NCBI GenBank assembly: GCA_002746255.1
Contig: NVWO01000032.1
Coordinates: 1-54,047, forward strand
Direction: 5' to 3'
From: Rhodospirillaceae bacterium
Lineage (GTDB): Bacteria; Pseudomonadota; Alphaproteobacteria; GCA-2746255
Length of the DNA: 54,047 nucleotides
A program made the position numbers and the translations under genes. This document shows positions 1 to 11,872 of this stretch, one piece after another (the stretch's first letter is position 1; every line of letters begins with the position of its first letter). Below the pieces are notes generated by a model, which worked only from the letters and a program-made list of their open reading frames with translations, had not been told where the DNA came from and searched no databases.

Positions 1-303
1 ATCCCGACAGCCTTTCAAAAGCAGGATACCGGCATTGTTGACGAGCACATCGACCTTGCCGAATTCACCGATGGCGCTGTCGACAACGGCCTTCCACTCG
101 CTTTCTTTAGTGACGTCCTGTTTGAGAAAGATGGCTTCGCCGCCCGCCTGCTTGATCGCTTTAACAACGGCCTTGCCTTCAACTTCCTTGATGTCTGTTA
201 CGACGACGTTTGCGCCTTCTCTTGCGAAAAGCAGGCTCGTCGCCTTGCCCATGCCCAATGCGCCGCCCGTAACAAGCGCGACTTTTCCAGAAAGGCGTCC
301 CAT
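1..303 (-). CDS. SDR family oxidoreductase, C-terminal part cut by window edge
   Basis: The first 101 residues of a short-chain dehydrogenase/reductase are visible; the rest lies left of the window. The N-terminus begins MGRLSGKVALVTGG and carries the classical cofactor motif TGGALGMG at about residues 13-20 and the structural motif NNAG at about 90-93. An aspartate at the end of beta strand 2 (VVVTDI) suggests NAD(H) rather than NADP(H). The catalytic Ser-Tyr-Lys residues are not in view, so the substrate cannot be named. The ATG at 301-303 is preceded on the minus strand by a strong AGGGGAGGG ribosome site. It is divergent from the BI-1 gene. Confidence 0.9.
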   Translation of the reverse strand, partial: MGRLSGKVALVTGGALGMGKATSLLFAREGANVVVTDIKEVEGKAVVKAIKQAGGEAIFLKQDVTKESEWKAVVDSAIGEFGKVDVLVNNAGILLLKGCRD

Positions 304-538
304 GTGTGTTCCCTCCCCTGAAGGCTGTGTGTGCGTTTTTTTGCTGAGCGCGCCGATAGCCGATAAGGGTCGGGTGGTCTCCACAGGGAGTCAAGAGGCA
401 AGCTCCGCCTGCTTTGGGAAACGGTGGCTATATCGCCCAATAAGGACGGGTTTTGATGTCAGACTCTTGATTTGCGGGGCTGTCGTGCCAATATGGGGGC
501 AGCAAACGGATTTTAAGAGACGGAGGACGAGAAAAGGC

Positions 539-1249
539 ATGGCTTGGCAGGAAGAACAGCGGATGCAGACCGGCGCTGCGATGGGTGTGATCGACGAAGG
601 ACTTCGGCGTCATATGCTTCGCGTCTACAATTATATGGCGGGCGGGCTGCTGCTGACCGGGGTGATCGCCTTTGCCGTTGCCAGCACCCCAGCCTTTTTT
701 GACGCAATTTTCGGAACGCCGCTCATGTGGGTCGTCATGCTGGCGCCGCTCGGCTTCGTTCTCGCGCTCAGCTTCGGCATTCATCGTTTCCAGTACGGCA
801 CCGCCCAGATCCTGTTCTGGAGTTTTGCCGGTGTCATGGGCATGTCGCTGGCCTCGATCTTTGTCATTTATACCGGCGAGAGCATTGCGCGCGTCTTCTT
901 CATCTCAGCCGGCACCTTTGCCGCCATGAGTCTCTATGGCTATACGACGAAGCGGGATTTGACCGGTCTCGGCTCCTTTCTGTTCATGGGGTTGATCGGC
1001 ATTATCATTGCCTCGGTTGTAAACATGTTCGTCCAAAGCTCGATGATGAGTTTCATCATTTCGGTGATCGGGGTTCTGATCTTTGTTGGTCTGACCGCCT
1101 ATGACACCCAGAAGATCAAGCGCGCGTACAACGAGGCCGATGCCAGCGAACTTGCCGGCAAGAAGGCGTTGATGGGGGCGCTCAGCCTCTATCTCGATTT
1201 CATCAACCTTTTCCTGATGATGCTGCGGCTCTTCGGCGATCGGCGTTAG
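539..1249 (+). CDS. Bax inhibitor-1/YccA family integral membrane protein
   Basis: A 236-residue polytopic inner-membrane protein of the BI-1/TMBIM family. About seven hydrophobic segments run from residue 35 to the end, and the family signature AYDTQKIK lies in the last third. Family members are pH-sensitive ion leak channels or stress-related proteins (YccA modulates FtsH in E. coli); the role here is unknown. The reading frame is open far upstream, but that part is antisense to the SDR gene. The ATG at 539 follows a GGAGGA site and gives the usual N-terminus with the conserved DEGLR...MLRVYNYM stretch. Confidence 0.9.
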   Translation: MAWQEEQRMQTGAAMGVIDEGLRRHMLRVYNYMAGGLLLTGVIAFAVASTPAFFDAIFGTPLMWVVMLAPLGFVLALSFGIHRFQYGTAQILFWSFAGVMGMSLASIFVIYTGESIARVFFISAGTFAAMSLYGYTTKRDLTGLGSFLFMGLIGIIIASVVNMFVQSSMMSFIISVIGVLIFVGLTAYDTQKIKRAYNEADASELAGKKALMGALSLYLDFINLFLMMLRLFGDRR

Positions 1250-1269
1250 AAAAACCCTCTGATTTCATG

Positions 1270-1293
1270 CTCTGGCCGTGGATGCGGCCAGAG
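1270..1293 (+). other. Perfect 9-bp stem-loop before queC
   Basis: CTCTGGCCG (1270-1278), a 6-nt loop and CGGCCAGAG (1285-1293) form a perfect hairpin ending 17 nt before the chosen queC ATG. No T-run follows on the plus strand, so it is not a typical intrinsic terminator. It could end the BI-1 message or structure the queC leader. It does not match the preQ1 riboswitch consensus as I know it. It makes the alternative GTG start at 1278 unlikely, since that codon lies in the stem. Confidence 0.55.
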
Positions 1294-1310
1294 ATCGGGC
1301 GAAAACGGCA

Positions 1311-2033
1311 ATGAAAACGAAGCCCAGGGCGGTCGTTCTGTTAAGCGGCGGCATCGATTCGGCGACAACGCTGGCGCTGGCGATCGCGGACGGTTTTGAC
1401 GTCTATGCGCTTTCCCTTCGCTATGGCCAGCGCCATGGCCTTGAAATTGCGGCGGCGAAGAAAATTGCCGCCCGGCTTGGTGCGACGGCACATAAAATTC
1501 AGGAAATCGACCTGCGGCTGTTTGGCGGCTCGGCATTGACCGACGACATCGCTGTGCCGAAGGACCGGGACATGAAGAAAATGGCGGCGGAAATCCCGGT
1601 GACCTATGTGCCGGCGCGCAACACGATCTTCCTTTCCTTCGCCCTTGCCTGGGCGGAAGTTCTGGGTGCCAGGGCCATCTTTATCGGCGTCAATGCGCTG
1701 GATTACAGCGGCTATCCCGATTGCCGCCCCGAATTTATCGCGGCCTTTGAACGCATGGCGGCGCTGGCGACAAAGGCCGGGGTCGAGGGGGGCGCGGTTT
1801 CCATTCGCACGCCGCTGATTGATTGCACAAAGGCCGACATCGTGACCCAGGGCATGGCGCTTGGCATCGATTACGGGCTGACGCTCAGCTGCTACGACCC
1901 GGCCCCGGACAACCAGGGCGGCGTGGGGATCGCGTGTGGCCATTGCGATTCCTGTCATTTGCGCCGCAAGGGGTTTGGGGATGCCGGGATTGATGACCCG
2001 ACGCGTTACGCAGATCCGGTCACGGCGGGATGA
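1311..2033 (+). CDS. queC: 7-cyano-7-deazaguanine (preQ0) synthase
   Basis: QueC converts 7-carboxy-7-deazaguanine to preQ0 using ammonia and ATP, the last step of preQ0 synthesis. The 240-residue protein has the PP-loop motif SGGIDS at residues 12-17 and a C-terminal zinc-binding cysteine cluster (CGHCDSC plus an upstream Cys in LSCYDP). Length is normal for the family. I chose the ATG at 1311; an in-frame GTG at 1278 would add 11 residues but sits inside a hairpin. Its stop overlaps the queE start (ATGA), so the two are translationally coupled in the order queC-queE-queD. Confidence 0.95.
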   Translation: MKTKPRAVVLLSGGIDSATTLALAIADGFDVYALSLRYGQRHGLEIAAAKKIAARLGATAHKIQEIDLRLFGGSALTDDIAVPKDRDMKKMAAEIPVTYVPARNTIFLSFALAWAEVLGARAIFIGVNALDYSGYPDCRPEFIAAFERMAALATKAGVEGGAVSIRTPLIDCTKADIVTQGMALGIDYGLTLSCYDPAPDNQGGVGIACGHCDSCHLRRKGFGDAGIDDPTRYADPVTAG

Positions 2034-2671
2034 CCTATGCGGTAAAAGAAATTTACGCGACCCTTCAGGGTGAAGGCGCGCAAATCGGTCGCGCCGCCGT
2101 TTTTCTGCGCTTTACCGGCTGCAATCTGTGGTCGGGTCTGGAAGCGGATCGGGCCACCGCCATCTGCCGATTTTGCGACACGGATTTTGTCGGCATGGAC
2201 GGCGTTGGTGGCGGGCGTTTTTCGGATGCGGGCAGCCTTGCGCGCGCCGTGCGCGCCAAGTGGGACAAGGCCTGTGATGGCCGCTCGGAACCCCTTGTCG
2301 TTTGCACGGGCGGCGAGCCATTGCTGCAGCTCGATGCCGCCCTTGTGGCGGCGCTGCATGGGGAAGCATTCCGGATCGCCGTTGAGACAAACGGCACCCA
2401 GACACCGCCGGACGGCATCGACTGGCTTTGCGTCAGTCCGAAGGCCGGGGCATCTTTGAAAGTGACCCGGGGGGACGAATTGAAGCTGGTCTATCCCCAG
2501 GCAGGCATTGCGCCGGAAGCCTTTGAGCCGCTTGATTTCAAACATTTTTTTCTGCAGCCTCTGGACGCACCAGGGAAGGACCGGCACACCGCCGCCGCCA
2601 GGGATTATTGCCTGGCACACCCGAAATGGCGTTTAAGTCTGCAGGCGCACAAATTACTTGGCCTGCCATAG
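2030..2671 (+). CDS. queE: 7-carboxy-7-deazaguanine synthase (radical SAM)
   Basis: QueE is the radical SAM enzyme that contracts 6-carboxytetrahydropterin to 7-carboxy-7-deazaguanine. The protein has 213 residues. The cluster cysteines are C31, C46 and C49, the expanded CX14CX2C spacing known from Burkholderia-type QueE instead of canonical CX3CX2C. TGGEP follows at about residue 95 as the SAM-binding glycine motif. The start overlaps the queC stop and the gene ends 9 nt before queD. Confidence 0.95.
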   Translation: MTYAVKEIYATLQGEGAQIGRAAVFLRFTGCNLWSGLEADRATAICRFCDTDFVGMDGVGGGRFSDAGSLARAVRAKWDKACDGRSEPLVVCTGGEPLLQLDAALVAALHGEAFRIAVETNGTQTPPDGIDWLCVSPKAGASLKVTRGDELKLVYPQAGIAPEAFEPLDFKHFFLQPLDAPGKDRHTAAARDYCLAHPKWRLSLQAHKLLGLP

Positions 2672-2680
2672 AGGACAACG

Positions 2681-3070
2681 ATGGAAATCTACAAGACCTT
2701 TACCTTCGAAGCGGCCCATCATTTGCCGAACGTGCCCAAGGGCCATAAATGTGAACGCTTGCACGGCCATTCCTTTCGGGTTGAGCTTCGCATCGCCGGT
2801 GTACCGGGTGCCAAAACCGGCTGGGTTATGGATTTTTCCGAACTCGAAGCGGCCTTCGCACCCCTTCACGCGGTCCTCGACCACCATTACCTGAACGAGA
2901 TTGATGGTCTTGAAAATCCGACCAGTGAAGTGATTGCGCGCTGGATCTGGGAGCGGTTAAAGCCGAAGCTTTCCGGTCTGGCCCAGGTGATTTTGCGTGA
3001 GACGTGCACGGCCGGGGCCGTCTATCGGGGGCCGGGGCCGTCTATCGGGGGGAACGACGGCAGCGTCTAG
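2681..3070 (+). CDS. queD: 6-carboxy-5,6,7,8-tetrahydropterin synthase, altered C-terminus
   Basis: QueD turns dihydroneopterin triphosphate (product of FolE, encoded at 50951) into 6-carboxytetrahydropterin. The 129-residue protein has zinc ligands in EAAHH and HGH (residues 28-30), catalytic Cys24, and LDHHYLN. The family normally ends soon after the AVYRG strand; here that point is hit by a perfect 20-bp tandem duplication (3011-3050) that shifts the frame and creates a tail [12 protein letters not shown] before the stop. The core is intact, so the enzyme is probably functional. Its TAG stop overlaps the antiparallel queF stop in the palindrome CTAG. Confidence 0.93.
   Translation: MEIYKTFTFEAAHHLPNVPKGHKCERLHGHSFRVELRIAGVPGAKTGWVMDFSELEAAFAPLHAVLDHHYLNEIDGLENPTSEVIARWIWERLKPKLSGLAQVILRETCTAGAVYRGPGPSIGGNDGSV
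3011..3050 (+). repeat. 20-bp perfect tandem duplication at the queD 3' end
   Basis: Positions 3011-3030 and 3031-3050 are identical 20-mers (GCCGGGGCCGTCTATCGGGG). Twenty is not a multiple of three, so the second copy is read in another frame. With one copy, the queD frame would run on without a stop until about 3561, across antisense queF. With two copies it ends at 3070. Confidence 0.97.
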
Positions 3071-3528
3071 CCGCGCCCGCGATAGGGGGAAACGCCCGGT
3101 TCCGGCAGCCAGATTTCTTTCGGCGGTGGCCCGGATTGATAAAAAACATCGATTGGAATGCCGCCGCGCGGGAACCAATAGCCGGCGATGCGAAGCCATT
3201 TGGGCTTTGCCGCGTCTTCCAGTTTTTTGGCGATGGCCAGCGTGCAGGCTTCGTGAAAGCAGCCTTCGTTGCGGAAGGACGCCAGGTAAAGTTTCAGCGA
3301 CTTGCTCTCGATCAGGCGTTTTGCCGGCACGTAATCGATGACGAAATGGGCAAAATCCGGCTGGCCGGTGATCGGGCAAAGGGTTGTAAATTCCGGGCAG
3401 GTGAAACGGACAAGACAGGCAGTGGTGGGGTTCGGATTGGGGAGGCTTTCCAGCCGCGCTTTCTCTGGGGACGCCGGGATGGCGGTCTTCTTGCCCAGCT
3501 GGGTGAGTGCGTTCGGGGTTTTTACCAT
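3067..3528 (-). CDS. queF: NADPH-dependent preQ0 reductase (QueF type I)
   Basis: QueF reduces the nitrile of preQ0 to the aminomethyl group of preQ1. The 153-residue protein is the short, single-domain form. Cys51 in the stretch [13 protein letters not shown] is the expected covalent nucleophile with Asp58 nearby, and the family signature [16 protein letters not shown] is intact. I chose the ATG at 3528, giving [12 protein letters not shown], since AAGG lies 8 nt upstream; longer starts at 3543 (ATG) and 3564 (GTG) are possible. It is the last gene of the queG-queA-tgt-queF row and converges on queD. Confidence 0.95.
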   Translation of the reverse strand: MVKTPNALTQLGKKTAIPASPEKARLESLPNPNPTTACLVRFTCPEFTTLCPITGQPDFAHFVIDYVPAKRLIESKSLKLYLASFRNEGCFHEACTLAIAKKLEDAAKPKWLRIAGYWFPRGGIPIDVFYQSGPPPKEIWLPEPGVSPYRGRG

Positions 3529-3699
3529 ATCGAGCCTTTTCATTTGTCTGCAAAACCATAGCACCCCATCGCGTTATTTTGGATAGGCCCAAAGACGCTT
3601 GAGGATGTCCGGCTATCGCCTTGATTGGGTTAACGGAATCTTGGCCATGAAATGATAGGAATAAACGCCTATGAATACCTGGGTGTTCTACGTCATGGC

Positions 3700-5857
<2,158 letters not shown>

Positions 5858-5870
<13 letters not shown>

Positions 5871-7000
5871 TCCATACGCACGTTCGCGTCCGTTTCACCG
5901 GCCGCGTGGCGTGCGCGGGCTTCGGCAAAGCGTTTCGCGTCCAAAAGCCTGCCAAGGGCCCAGACGGCCATGCCGCGCGCGAGAGGCTCGGCGTTGGCAA
6001 GGTGGCGTTCGACGGCGGGGATGCTTTTGGCATCACCGGAATTTCCAAGGGCGATCAAAACGTTGCGCAAAAAGCGCACCCATCCGCCGCGTTTGATTGG
6101 CGTCCCGGAAAAGTGCTGACGGAAGGCGGCCTCGTCCAGAGCCGCCAATTCGACAAGCTTTGGTGCCATCAGATCGGTCCGGGGCAGAAAGGCCAGTGTT
6201 TTTGTCTGGCGGGCGAATTTGTTCCACGGGCAAACGGCCAGGCAATCGTCGCAGCCGTAAATCCGATTTCCCATCGCTTCGCGGAATTCGTGCGGGATGA
6301 TGCCTTTGTGTTCAATCGTCAGATAGGAAATGCAGCGTCGCGCGTCCAGTTCATAGGGCCTTGGAAAGGCATTTGTCGGGCAGGCGGTCAGGCAGGCCTG
6401 GCAGGTGCCGCAAGAGTCGCGTTCCGGCATCGCTTGTGGAAAGGACAGGGTGGTCAGGATTTCACCCAGGAAAAGCCAGGAACCGAATTGTTTTGAAACA
6501 AGGTTGCTGTGTTTTCCCTGCCAGCCGAGGCCGCCTTTTTCGGCCAGGGGTTTTTCCATCACCGGCGCCGTATCGACAAAGACTTTGACCTCGCAATCGA
6601 AATTGGTTGCGAGCCACCCGGCCAGCTGTTTCAGCTGCTTCTTGATGAATTTGTGGTAATCCGCGCCCCGGGCATAGACGCTGATATTGCCAATGTCGCC
6701 GTGGGCAAGATTGGCAAGCGGGGCGTCGGCGGGCGCATAATTCATGCCCAGAACAATGACGCCGCGCGCGTCGCGCCAAAGGGCCGTTGGATTGGCGCGG
6801 CGTTCCGGCTCGCGGGCCAGCCACGCCATGTCGCCGTGATGCCCTTTTTCAAGAAAATGCCGGAGGTTGCGACTGCGTACGGGTTCCGTGGTGGCCTCAA
6901 GAAACCCCACCGCGTCAAAGCCAAGGGCGCGCGCCTTTTCTTCAATTTCTGTGGTGATGGTGGCGGCTGGTTGCCCGCCTGGCCCGTCGCTTTTTGCCAT
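5858..7000 (-). CDS. queG: Epoxyqueuosine reductase
   Basis: QueG reduces epoxyqueuosine in tRNA to queuosine with a cobalamin cofactor and two 4Fe-4S clusters. The 380-residue protein has the general acid Asp in VDTAPVMEK, the ferredoxin-type motifs CGTCQACLTACP and CDDCLAVCPWN, and a HEAT-like C-terminal region. The ATG at 7000 lies 8 nt after the pheT stop with GAGG in front, so queG, queA, tgt and queF probably extend the pheS-pheT transcript. It needs a cobalamin supply not visible here. Confidence 0.96.
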
Positions 7001-7008
7001 GGCAGCCT

Positions 7009-9414
7009 CTATTGGCGAAGCTCGGCCCCGGTTGCCTTCTTCACGGCGGTGACAATCTTTTCGGCGATGGCGGCGATCTCTTCATCCGTCAACGTCTTGT
7101 CCCGGGGTTGCAGGCGGACGGAAATGGCCAGCGATTTGCTTCCCTCTGCGACGCCTTTTCCCTGATACACGTCAAAGACTGTCGCCTCGGCAATCCATTG
7201 CGGTGCCGCCTTTTTCACGGCGCGCAGCACCGTACCTGCGGCAACGCTTTCCTTGACGACAAAGGCGAAGTCGCGTTCGACCGCCTGAAAGGGCGAGGCG
7301 TTCAGGGCCGACCGGCGCGCAGTGGCGGCGGCTTTTGGCATGGGCACGCGATCCAGAAAAACTTCAAAGCCGACGATGGGGCCTTGCACGTCCAGCTGTT
7401 CAAGCACGGCCGGGTGGATTTCGCCGAACGTGGCGAGAATGTTTTTTGGACCCAGACGCAACGTGCCCACCCGGCCCGGGTGATACCAGGGTGGTCCTTC
7501 ACAGAGCGTTTCCAAGCCCTCAATTTTTACCCCGGCGGTGGCCAGGGCTGCCAGCGCGTCGGCCTTGGCGTCGAAGGCATCGATTTTGCGTGCGGTCTGA
7601 CCCCAGTGGCGCGGCCCCGTCTGGCCGGTCCGAATACCAGACGCCATCAGGGACTGGTCGGCGGCTTCCAGCCCGGCATATTGGGCACCGATTTCAAACA
7701 AAGCGAGATCGGCCATGCCGCGGTCGGCGTTGCGTCCCGCCGCCAGGATTAGATTGGGAAGGATCGATGGCCGCAAACGGTCCAGCTCGGCACTGATCGG
7801 ATTTTCAAGGGCAAGGGCCTCCTTGCCACCAAAGGCGTCCGCCTCGCCCCGGGCAAGAAACGACCAGGTGACGGCTTCGACCATGCCGCGTGCGGCAAGG
7901 CTTCGGCGGAGAAATTGCACACGCCGCCGGGCCGGTGCGCTGGCGTCGGTGCGCGGAAGGGCCGGGTCGGGCGCAAGGGGGATCGACGGGATCGCATCAT
8001 AGCCATGGACGCGCAACACCTCTTCGACGAGGTCCGCTTCGCAATGCACGTCGTTTCGCCAACTGGGAACGTGGATTTGAAACCCATCGCCCTTTTTCTG
8101 ACTTTCAAAGCCAAGGCATTTGAGAATGTTCAAGGCCTGTGGTTCCGGCACATCGACGCCGCCAAGGGACGCCACGCGGAAAGGGCGAAAGGGAACGCTT
8201 ACATCGCGGGGGACTTCTGCCCCGGCGGTGACGCATTCGCTGGCCTGGCCGCCGCAAATTTCGAGGATCAGTCGCGTCGCCATTTCCAGGCATGGCGCAA
8301 CCATGGCGGAATCGACGCCGCGTTCGAAGCGGTGACGGGAATCGGTATCGACGTTAAGCCGGCGGCCCGTCATGGCGGTGCGCAGTGGATCGAAGATGGC
8401 CGATTCGAGAAACACGTTCGTCGTTTCGTCGGTGCAGCCGGACGCGATGCCGCCGACGATGCCGGCCAGGCTCAAGACGTCTTTTTCATCGGCGACGACG
8501 CAGATTTCAGGGTCAAGATTGTAATCGCCACCGTCAAGGGCGCGCAGGCTTTCCCCTGTGCGCGCGAGGCGGATGGTGAGGTTGCCCTGCACGGCATCGG
8601 CATCGAACACATGCATGGGGCGGCCAAGCCCGACGGTCATCAAATTCGTCACATCAACCAAGGCCGAGACGGGCCGCAGGCCAATGGCAATCAGGCGGCG
8701 GGCCAGCCAGTCCGGGCTGGGGCCGTTTTTGACGCCTTTGATATAGCGCCCGGTGAAATGCGGGCAGGCGTTCTGGGCGTCCTTTGAAAAAGCAAAAGCC
8801 ACATCGATGGGGCTTTTGAATTGGCCGGAAATGGGGGCTTCCTGCCAGGGCTTCAGACGGCCAATCCCGGCGGCGGCCAGATCGCGCGCGATGCCGCGTA
8901 CGCCCAGGCAATCGCCCCGGTTCGGTGTCAGGCCCAGATGGATCACCGGATCGTCGAGGCCAAGGGCTGCGGCGGCAGGGCCACCGATTTTGGCGTCCTT
9001 TGGCAATTCAATGATGCCGCCATGATCTTCGCCAAGGTTGAGCTCCGCCGTTGAACACAGCATGCCTTCGCTGGTGACACCACGGATTTTGCCTTTGCGA
9101 AGACGCTCGCCGCTGGCTGGAAGGATTGCACCCGGCAGGGCCAGCACGCCCTTCATGCCTGCGTGTGCGTTCGGCGCGCCGCAAACGATGGTGTGTTCCT
9201 TGTCGCCGGTCGTGACCTGGCAAATTTGCAAACGGTCGGCATCGGGATGTTTCGTCGCGCTTAGAATTTCAGCGACGAGAAAGTCGCCAAGGGCGCGCGC
9301 CGGGTCGATGACGTCTTCCGTTTCAAGGCCAAGCGCCGTCAGCTTGTCGGTGATGGTGACAAGATCGGCGTCCGTTTCGAGATATTCCTTGAGCCAGCCC
9401 AGGGTGAATTTCAT
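7009..9414 (-). CDS. pheT: Phenylalanine-tRNA ligase beta subunit
   Basis: The 801-residue beta subunit of the alpha2-beta2 PheRS. It has the N-terminal tRNA-binding OB fold (about residues 40-150), B3/B4 editing domain, B5 domain, a catalytic-like core and a C-terminal FDX-ACB anticodon-binding domain (from about 705). Length is typical. Its ATG at 9414 overlaps the pheS stop by 4 nt. Confidence 0.97.
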   Translation of the reverse strand: MKFTLGWLKEYLETDADLVTITDKLTALGLETEDVIDPARALGDFLVAEILSATKHPDADRLQICQVTTGDKEHTIVCGAPNAHAGMKGVLALPGAILPASGERLRKGKIRGVTSEGMLCSTAELNLGEDHGGIIELPKDAKIGGPAAAALGLDDPVIHLGLTPNRGDCLGVRGIARDLAAAGIGRLKPWQEAPISGQFKSPIDVAFAFSKDAQNACPHFTGRYIKGVKNGPSPDWLARRLIAIGLRPVSALVDVTNLMTVGLGRPMHVFDADAVQGNLTIRLARTGESLRALDGGDYNLDPEICVVADEKDVLSLAGIVGGIASGCTDETTNVFLESAIFDPLRTAMTGRRLNVDTDSRHRFERGVDSAMVAPCLEMATRLILEICGGQASECVTAGAEVPRDVSVPFRPFRVASLGGVDVPEPQALNILKCLGFESQKKGDGFQIHVPSWRNDVHCEADLVEEVLRVHGYDAIPSIPLAPDPALPRTDASAPARRRVQFLRRSLAARGMVEAVTWSFLARGEADAFGGKEALALENPISAELDRLRPSILPNLILAAGRNADRGMADLALFEIGAQYAGLEAADQSLMASGIRTGQTGPRHWGQTARKIDAFDAKADALAALATAGVKIEGLETLCEGPPWYHPGRVGTLRLGPKNILATFGEIHPAVLEQLDVQGPIVGFEVFLDRVPMPKAAATARRSALNASPFQAVERDFAFVVKESVAAGTVLRAVKKAAPQWIAEATVFDVYQGKGVAEGSKSLAISVRLQPRDKTLTDEEIAAIAEKIVTAVKKATGAELRQ

Positions 9415-10490
9415 CGGCCGCCGCCTCCTTCACCCATGTTTGGTACGTCCATGGGCAGGAAGCCGTAATGGTGAAGCCAGCGGAGGTCGGCATCGAAAAA
9501 GGTCCGCAAATCGGGAATGCCATATTTCAGCATGGCGACCCGTTCAACGCCGAGGCCGAACGCAAAGCCCTGATATTCGTTCGAATCGATGCCGCAATTT
9601 TCCAGAACCTTCGGATGGACCATGCCGCAGCCAAGAATTTCAAGCCAGTCGGCACCGGCACCGACGCGGATGTCGTCCTTGCGGCGTTCGCACCCGATAT
9701 CAACTTCTGCCGACGGCTCGGTGAAAGGAAAGAAGCTTGGCCGAAAGCGTAACGGCAGGTTGTCGAGCTCGAAGAAAATGCGGCAGAATTCGATGAGGCA
9801 GCCTTTCAAATGGCCCATATGCGTCTTGCGGTCGATGACCAGGCCTTCGATCTGGTGAAACATCGGCGTGTGGGTGATGTCGGAATCGCGCCGGTAGGTG
9901 CGCCCGGGCGCGATGATCCGGATCGGCGGCGTCGTTGTCTGCATCGTGCGGATCTGGACCGGGGAGGTATGCGTGCGCAGCAGTTTGCGCTCACCGTCCG
10001 TGCCGGGCGGAAAATAGAAGGTGTCGTGCATTTGCCGCGCCGGATGTTCGGGAGGAATGTTGAGGGCGGCAAAATTATGAAAGTCATCTTCGACATCCGG
10101 TCCCTCGGCCACGTCAAACCCCATGGCGCCGAAAATCTGAAGCAGTTCGTCCATGGTTTGGCTGATGGGATGGATGCGGCCATTGGCCTCTGGCCGGGCG
10201 GGCAGCGTCATGTCGAGTCGCTCTTCAAGCAGGCGGGTGTTTAAGGCCAGATTCTTGAAAAAGCGGGTGCGTTCGGCAATCGCCTGGGCAATTTCTTCTT
10301 TAAGGGCGTTGAGTGCGGCGCCTTGCGCGCGGCGTTCGTCTGGGTCAAGGCTGCCCAACGCTTTCATGCCGGCGGTGATTTTGCCTTTCTTGCCAAGGGC
10401 GGCGACACGCAGGCGTTCCAGGCTGTCGAGGTCTTTTACGTCCTCGATGCCGTCCAGCAATTCCATGCGCAGGGATTTAAAATCCGTCAT
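9411..10490 (-). CDS. pheS: Phenylalanine-tRNA ligase alpha subunit
   Basis: The 359-residue catalytic subunit of PheRS. It has the N-terminal coiled-coil tRNA-binding arm (residues about 1-90) and the class II core with motif 2 ([10 protein letters not shown]) and motif 3 ([17 protein letters not shown]). The codon-294-type Ala of the substrate pocket lies in the motif GFAFGLG. A 13-bp tandem repeat and a terminator hairpin lie between it and rplT, so it may be transcribed by read-through or attenuation. Confidence 0.97.
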   Translation of the reverse strand: MTDFKSLRMELLDGIEDVKDLDSLERLRVAALGKKGKITAGMKALGSLDPDERRAQGAALNALKEEIAQAIAERTRFFKNLALNTRLLEERLDMTLPARPEANGRIHPISQTMDELLQIFGAMGFDVAEGPDVEDDFHNFAALNIPPEHPARQMHDTFYFPPGTDGERKLLRTHTSPVQIRTMQTTTPPIRIIAPGRTYRRDSDITHTPMFHQIEGLVIDRKTHMGHLKGCLIEFCRIFFELDNLPLRFRPSFFPFTEPSAEVDIGCERRKDDIRVGAGADWLEILGCGMVHPKVLENCGIDSNEYQGFAFGLGVERVAMLKYGIPDLRTFFDADLRWLHHYGFLPMDVPNMGEGGGGR

Positions 10491-10494
10491 CCGT

Positions 10495-10520
10495 TTGCCT
10501 TGGTCTTTTGCCTTGGTCTA
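10495..10520 (+). repeat. 13-bp tandem repeat in the pheS leader
   Basis: TTGCCTTGGTCTT (10495-10507) is followed directly by TTGCCTTGGTCTA (10508-10520), 12 of 13 bases identical. It occupies the short space between the terminator-like hairpin and the pheS start codon, where the ribosome site should be. Confidence 0.9.
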
Positions 10521-10521
10521 A

Positions 10522-10560
10522 GGAAAAAGAAAGGGGCTTACGGTTGCAAGCCCCTTTCTT
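10522..10560 (-). terminator. Intrinsic terminator or attenuator between rplT and pheS
   Basis: A perfect 13-bp inverted repeat, AAGAAAGGGGCTT at 10527-10539 and its complement at 10548-10560, with an 8-nt loop. Read on the minus strand it is followed by TTTTTCC. It lies 30 nt after the rplT stop and 37 nt before pheS, so it ends infC-rpmI-rplT transcripts or tunes read-through into pheST and the que genes. Confidence 0.85.
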
Positions 10561-10589
10561 GAAATTTCATTGTCGGCCCGGGACCGGGG

Positions 10590-10955
10590 TTATGGGGTGG
10601 TGCCGAGGGCCTTTTGCGCACGTCCAACCACTTCCTTGAAGGCGGATGGATCGTGGATGGCAAGATCGGACAGCACCTTGCGGTCCATTTCGATGCCCGC
10701 TTTTTTGAGTCCGTTTATAAACTGCGAATAGCTAAGCCCGTGTTCGCGCGCACCCGCATTGATCCGCTGGATCCAGAGGGCGCGGAAACTACGTTTCCTG
10801 TTCCGCCGGTCGCGATAGGCATATTGCAGGCCCTTTTCGACCCGCTCAATTGCTACCCGGAAACTCGACTTCCCCCGGCCGCGATAGCCGGCGGCGCGAG
10901 CAAGAACTTTTTTGTGACGGGCGTGGGTGGTAACGCCTCTTTTTACGCGTGCCAT
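10590..10955 (-). CDS. rplT: 50S ribosomal protein L20
   Basis: The 121-residue L20, a basic 23S rRNA-binding protein needed early in 50S assembly. The start [16 protein letters not shown] and the stretch [12 protein letters not shown] are family hallmarks. It follows rpmI with a 9-nt gap in the conserved infC-rpmI-rplT order. A terminator-like hairpin follows. Confidence 0.98.
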   Translation of the reverse strand: MARVKRGVTTHARHKKVLARAAGYRGRGKSSFRVAIERVEKGLQYAYRDRRNRKRSFRALWIQRINAGAREHGLSYSQFINGLKKAGIEMDRKVLSDLAIHDPSAFKEVVGRAQKALGTTP

Positions 10956-10964
10956 TGTCTATCC

Positions 10965-11165
10965 TTATCTGCTGTAGGGCATGAAAGTTTTGACAATGGC
11001 GGCATCCGAGCTCGACAAATAGGTCGTGCGTCGTGCCTGGCGTTTCATTTTTGTGGAGCGTTTGCGCATTCCGTGCCGCTTGCCCGACGGGTTCATAATA
11101 ACCTTGCCTTTGGCGGTCATCCGGAAGCGGCGCTTGATGCTGCTTTTCGTCTTCAGCTTGGGCAT
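10965..11165 (-). CDS. rpmI: 50S ribosomal protein L35
   Basis: A 66-residue, very basic ribosomal protein starting MPKLKTKSS with the KRHGMRKRS stretch typical of L35. I use the ATG at 11165; a longer in-frame start five codons upstream gives residues (MKDRE) not found in the family. It lies between infC and rplT. Confidence 0.97.
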   Translation of the reverse strand: MPKLKTKSSIKRRFRMTAKGKVIMNPSGKRHGMRKRSTKMKRQARRTTYLSSSDAAIVKTFMPYSR

Positions 11166-11312
11166 TTCCCTATCCTTCAATCCAGGTGTCCAGAGCGGCC
11201 AGGCATGCCCTTACGCCTCTACCGCTCGAAAGCAGCGAGGGTTATAGCGAACGTACCCTGAAATGGCAAGCGGTCGGGGATAAAAAAAGGCGGCCAGGCG
11301 CGGGGCGAGGCC

Positions 11313-11849
11313 TTATTTCGGGGTTAGCACCATGGTCATCAGGCGGCCTTCCATCCGTGGAAACTGCTCGATCTTGCCGAGGGCTTCGACGTCATCGCGG
11401 ACACGCATGAGAACCTTCATGCCCAAATCCTGATGGGCCATTTCCCGGCCCCGGAAACGCAGCGTTACCTTGACCTTGTTTCCCTCGCCAAGGAAGGTCG
11501 TCGCCCGGCGCAGCTTCACGTCGTAATCGTGAGTCTCGATGCCGGGGCGCAGCTTGATCTCCTTTACCTCGATGACCTTCTGCTTTTTCTTCGCTTCGGC
11601 GCGTTTTTTGCTCTCTTGATATTTGAGCTTGCCGTAATCGAGGATTTTGCAGACGGGCGGATCGGCGTTCGGGGAAATCTCGACAAGGTCGAGGCCGGCA
11701 TTTTCCGCAGCGCTGAGGCCGTCTTCCAAAGAGACAACGCCAACCTGTTCTGCGTCCGCTCCGATCAAGCGTATCGTCGGCGTATTGATTTGTTCGTTGA
11801 TCCGCGGGCCCCTTCGGGACGGCGGCGTTTGCGAATAGAGCCTAGCTAT
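11313..11849 (-). CDS. infC: Translation initiation factor IF-3, probable ATA start codon
   Basis: IF-3 binds the 30S subunit and checks start codon and initiator tRNA. The C-terminal domain ([26 protein letters not shown]) and N-terminal domain ([20 protein letters not shown]) are intact. A start at the first ordinary near-start codon (TTG, 11768) would lose the conserved GPRINEQI block. Reading upstream in frame restores it ([20 protein letters not shown]) and leads to ATA at 11849, with GGAG 7 nt before it and a promoter just upstream. A rare start is expected: infC of E. coli uses AUU for autoregulation. Length with this start is 178 residues, normal for the family. Confidence 0.93.
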   Translation of the reverse strand: MARLYSQTPPSRRGPRINEQINTPTIRLIGADAEQVGVVSLEDGLSAAENAGLDLVEISPNADPPVCKILDYGKLKYQESKKRAEAKKKQKVIEVKEIKLRPGIETHDYDVKLRRATTFLGEGNKVKVTLRFRGREMAHQDLGMKVLMRVRDDVEALGKIEQFPRMEGRLMTMVLTPK

Positions 11850-11872
11850 GAAGGGTCTCCAACTATTGTTTC

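Noticed and set aside
35-538. Long upstream extension of the BI-1 reading frame
   Set aside because: It is antisense to the SDR gene and its residues do not resemble the family; a good ribosome site lies before the ATG at 539.
1250-1310. preQ1 riboswitch upstream of queC
   Set aside because: A hairpin is present, but the loop sequence and A-rich tail needed for preQ1-I, and the preQ1-II layout, are not seen.
3004-3561. Long plus-strand frame through queF joined to queD
   Set aside because: It is antisense to queF, and queD enters it only if one copy of the 20-bp repeat is removed.
11166-11312. Terminator between infC and rpmI
   Set aside because: GCCTTTTTTT occurs on the minus strand, but the possible stem is short and imperfect, and these genes are normally co-transcribed.
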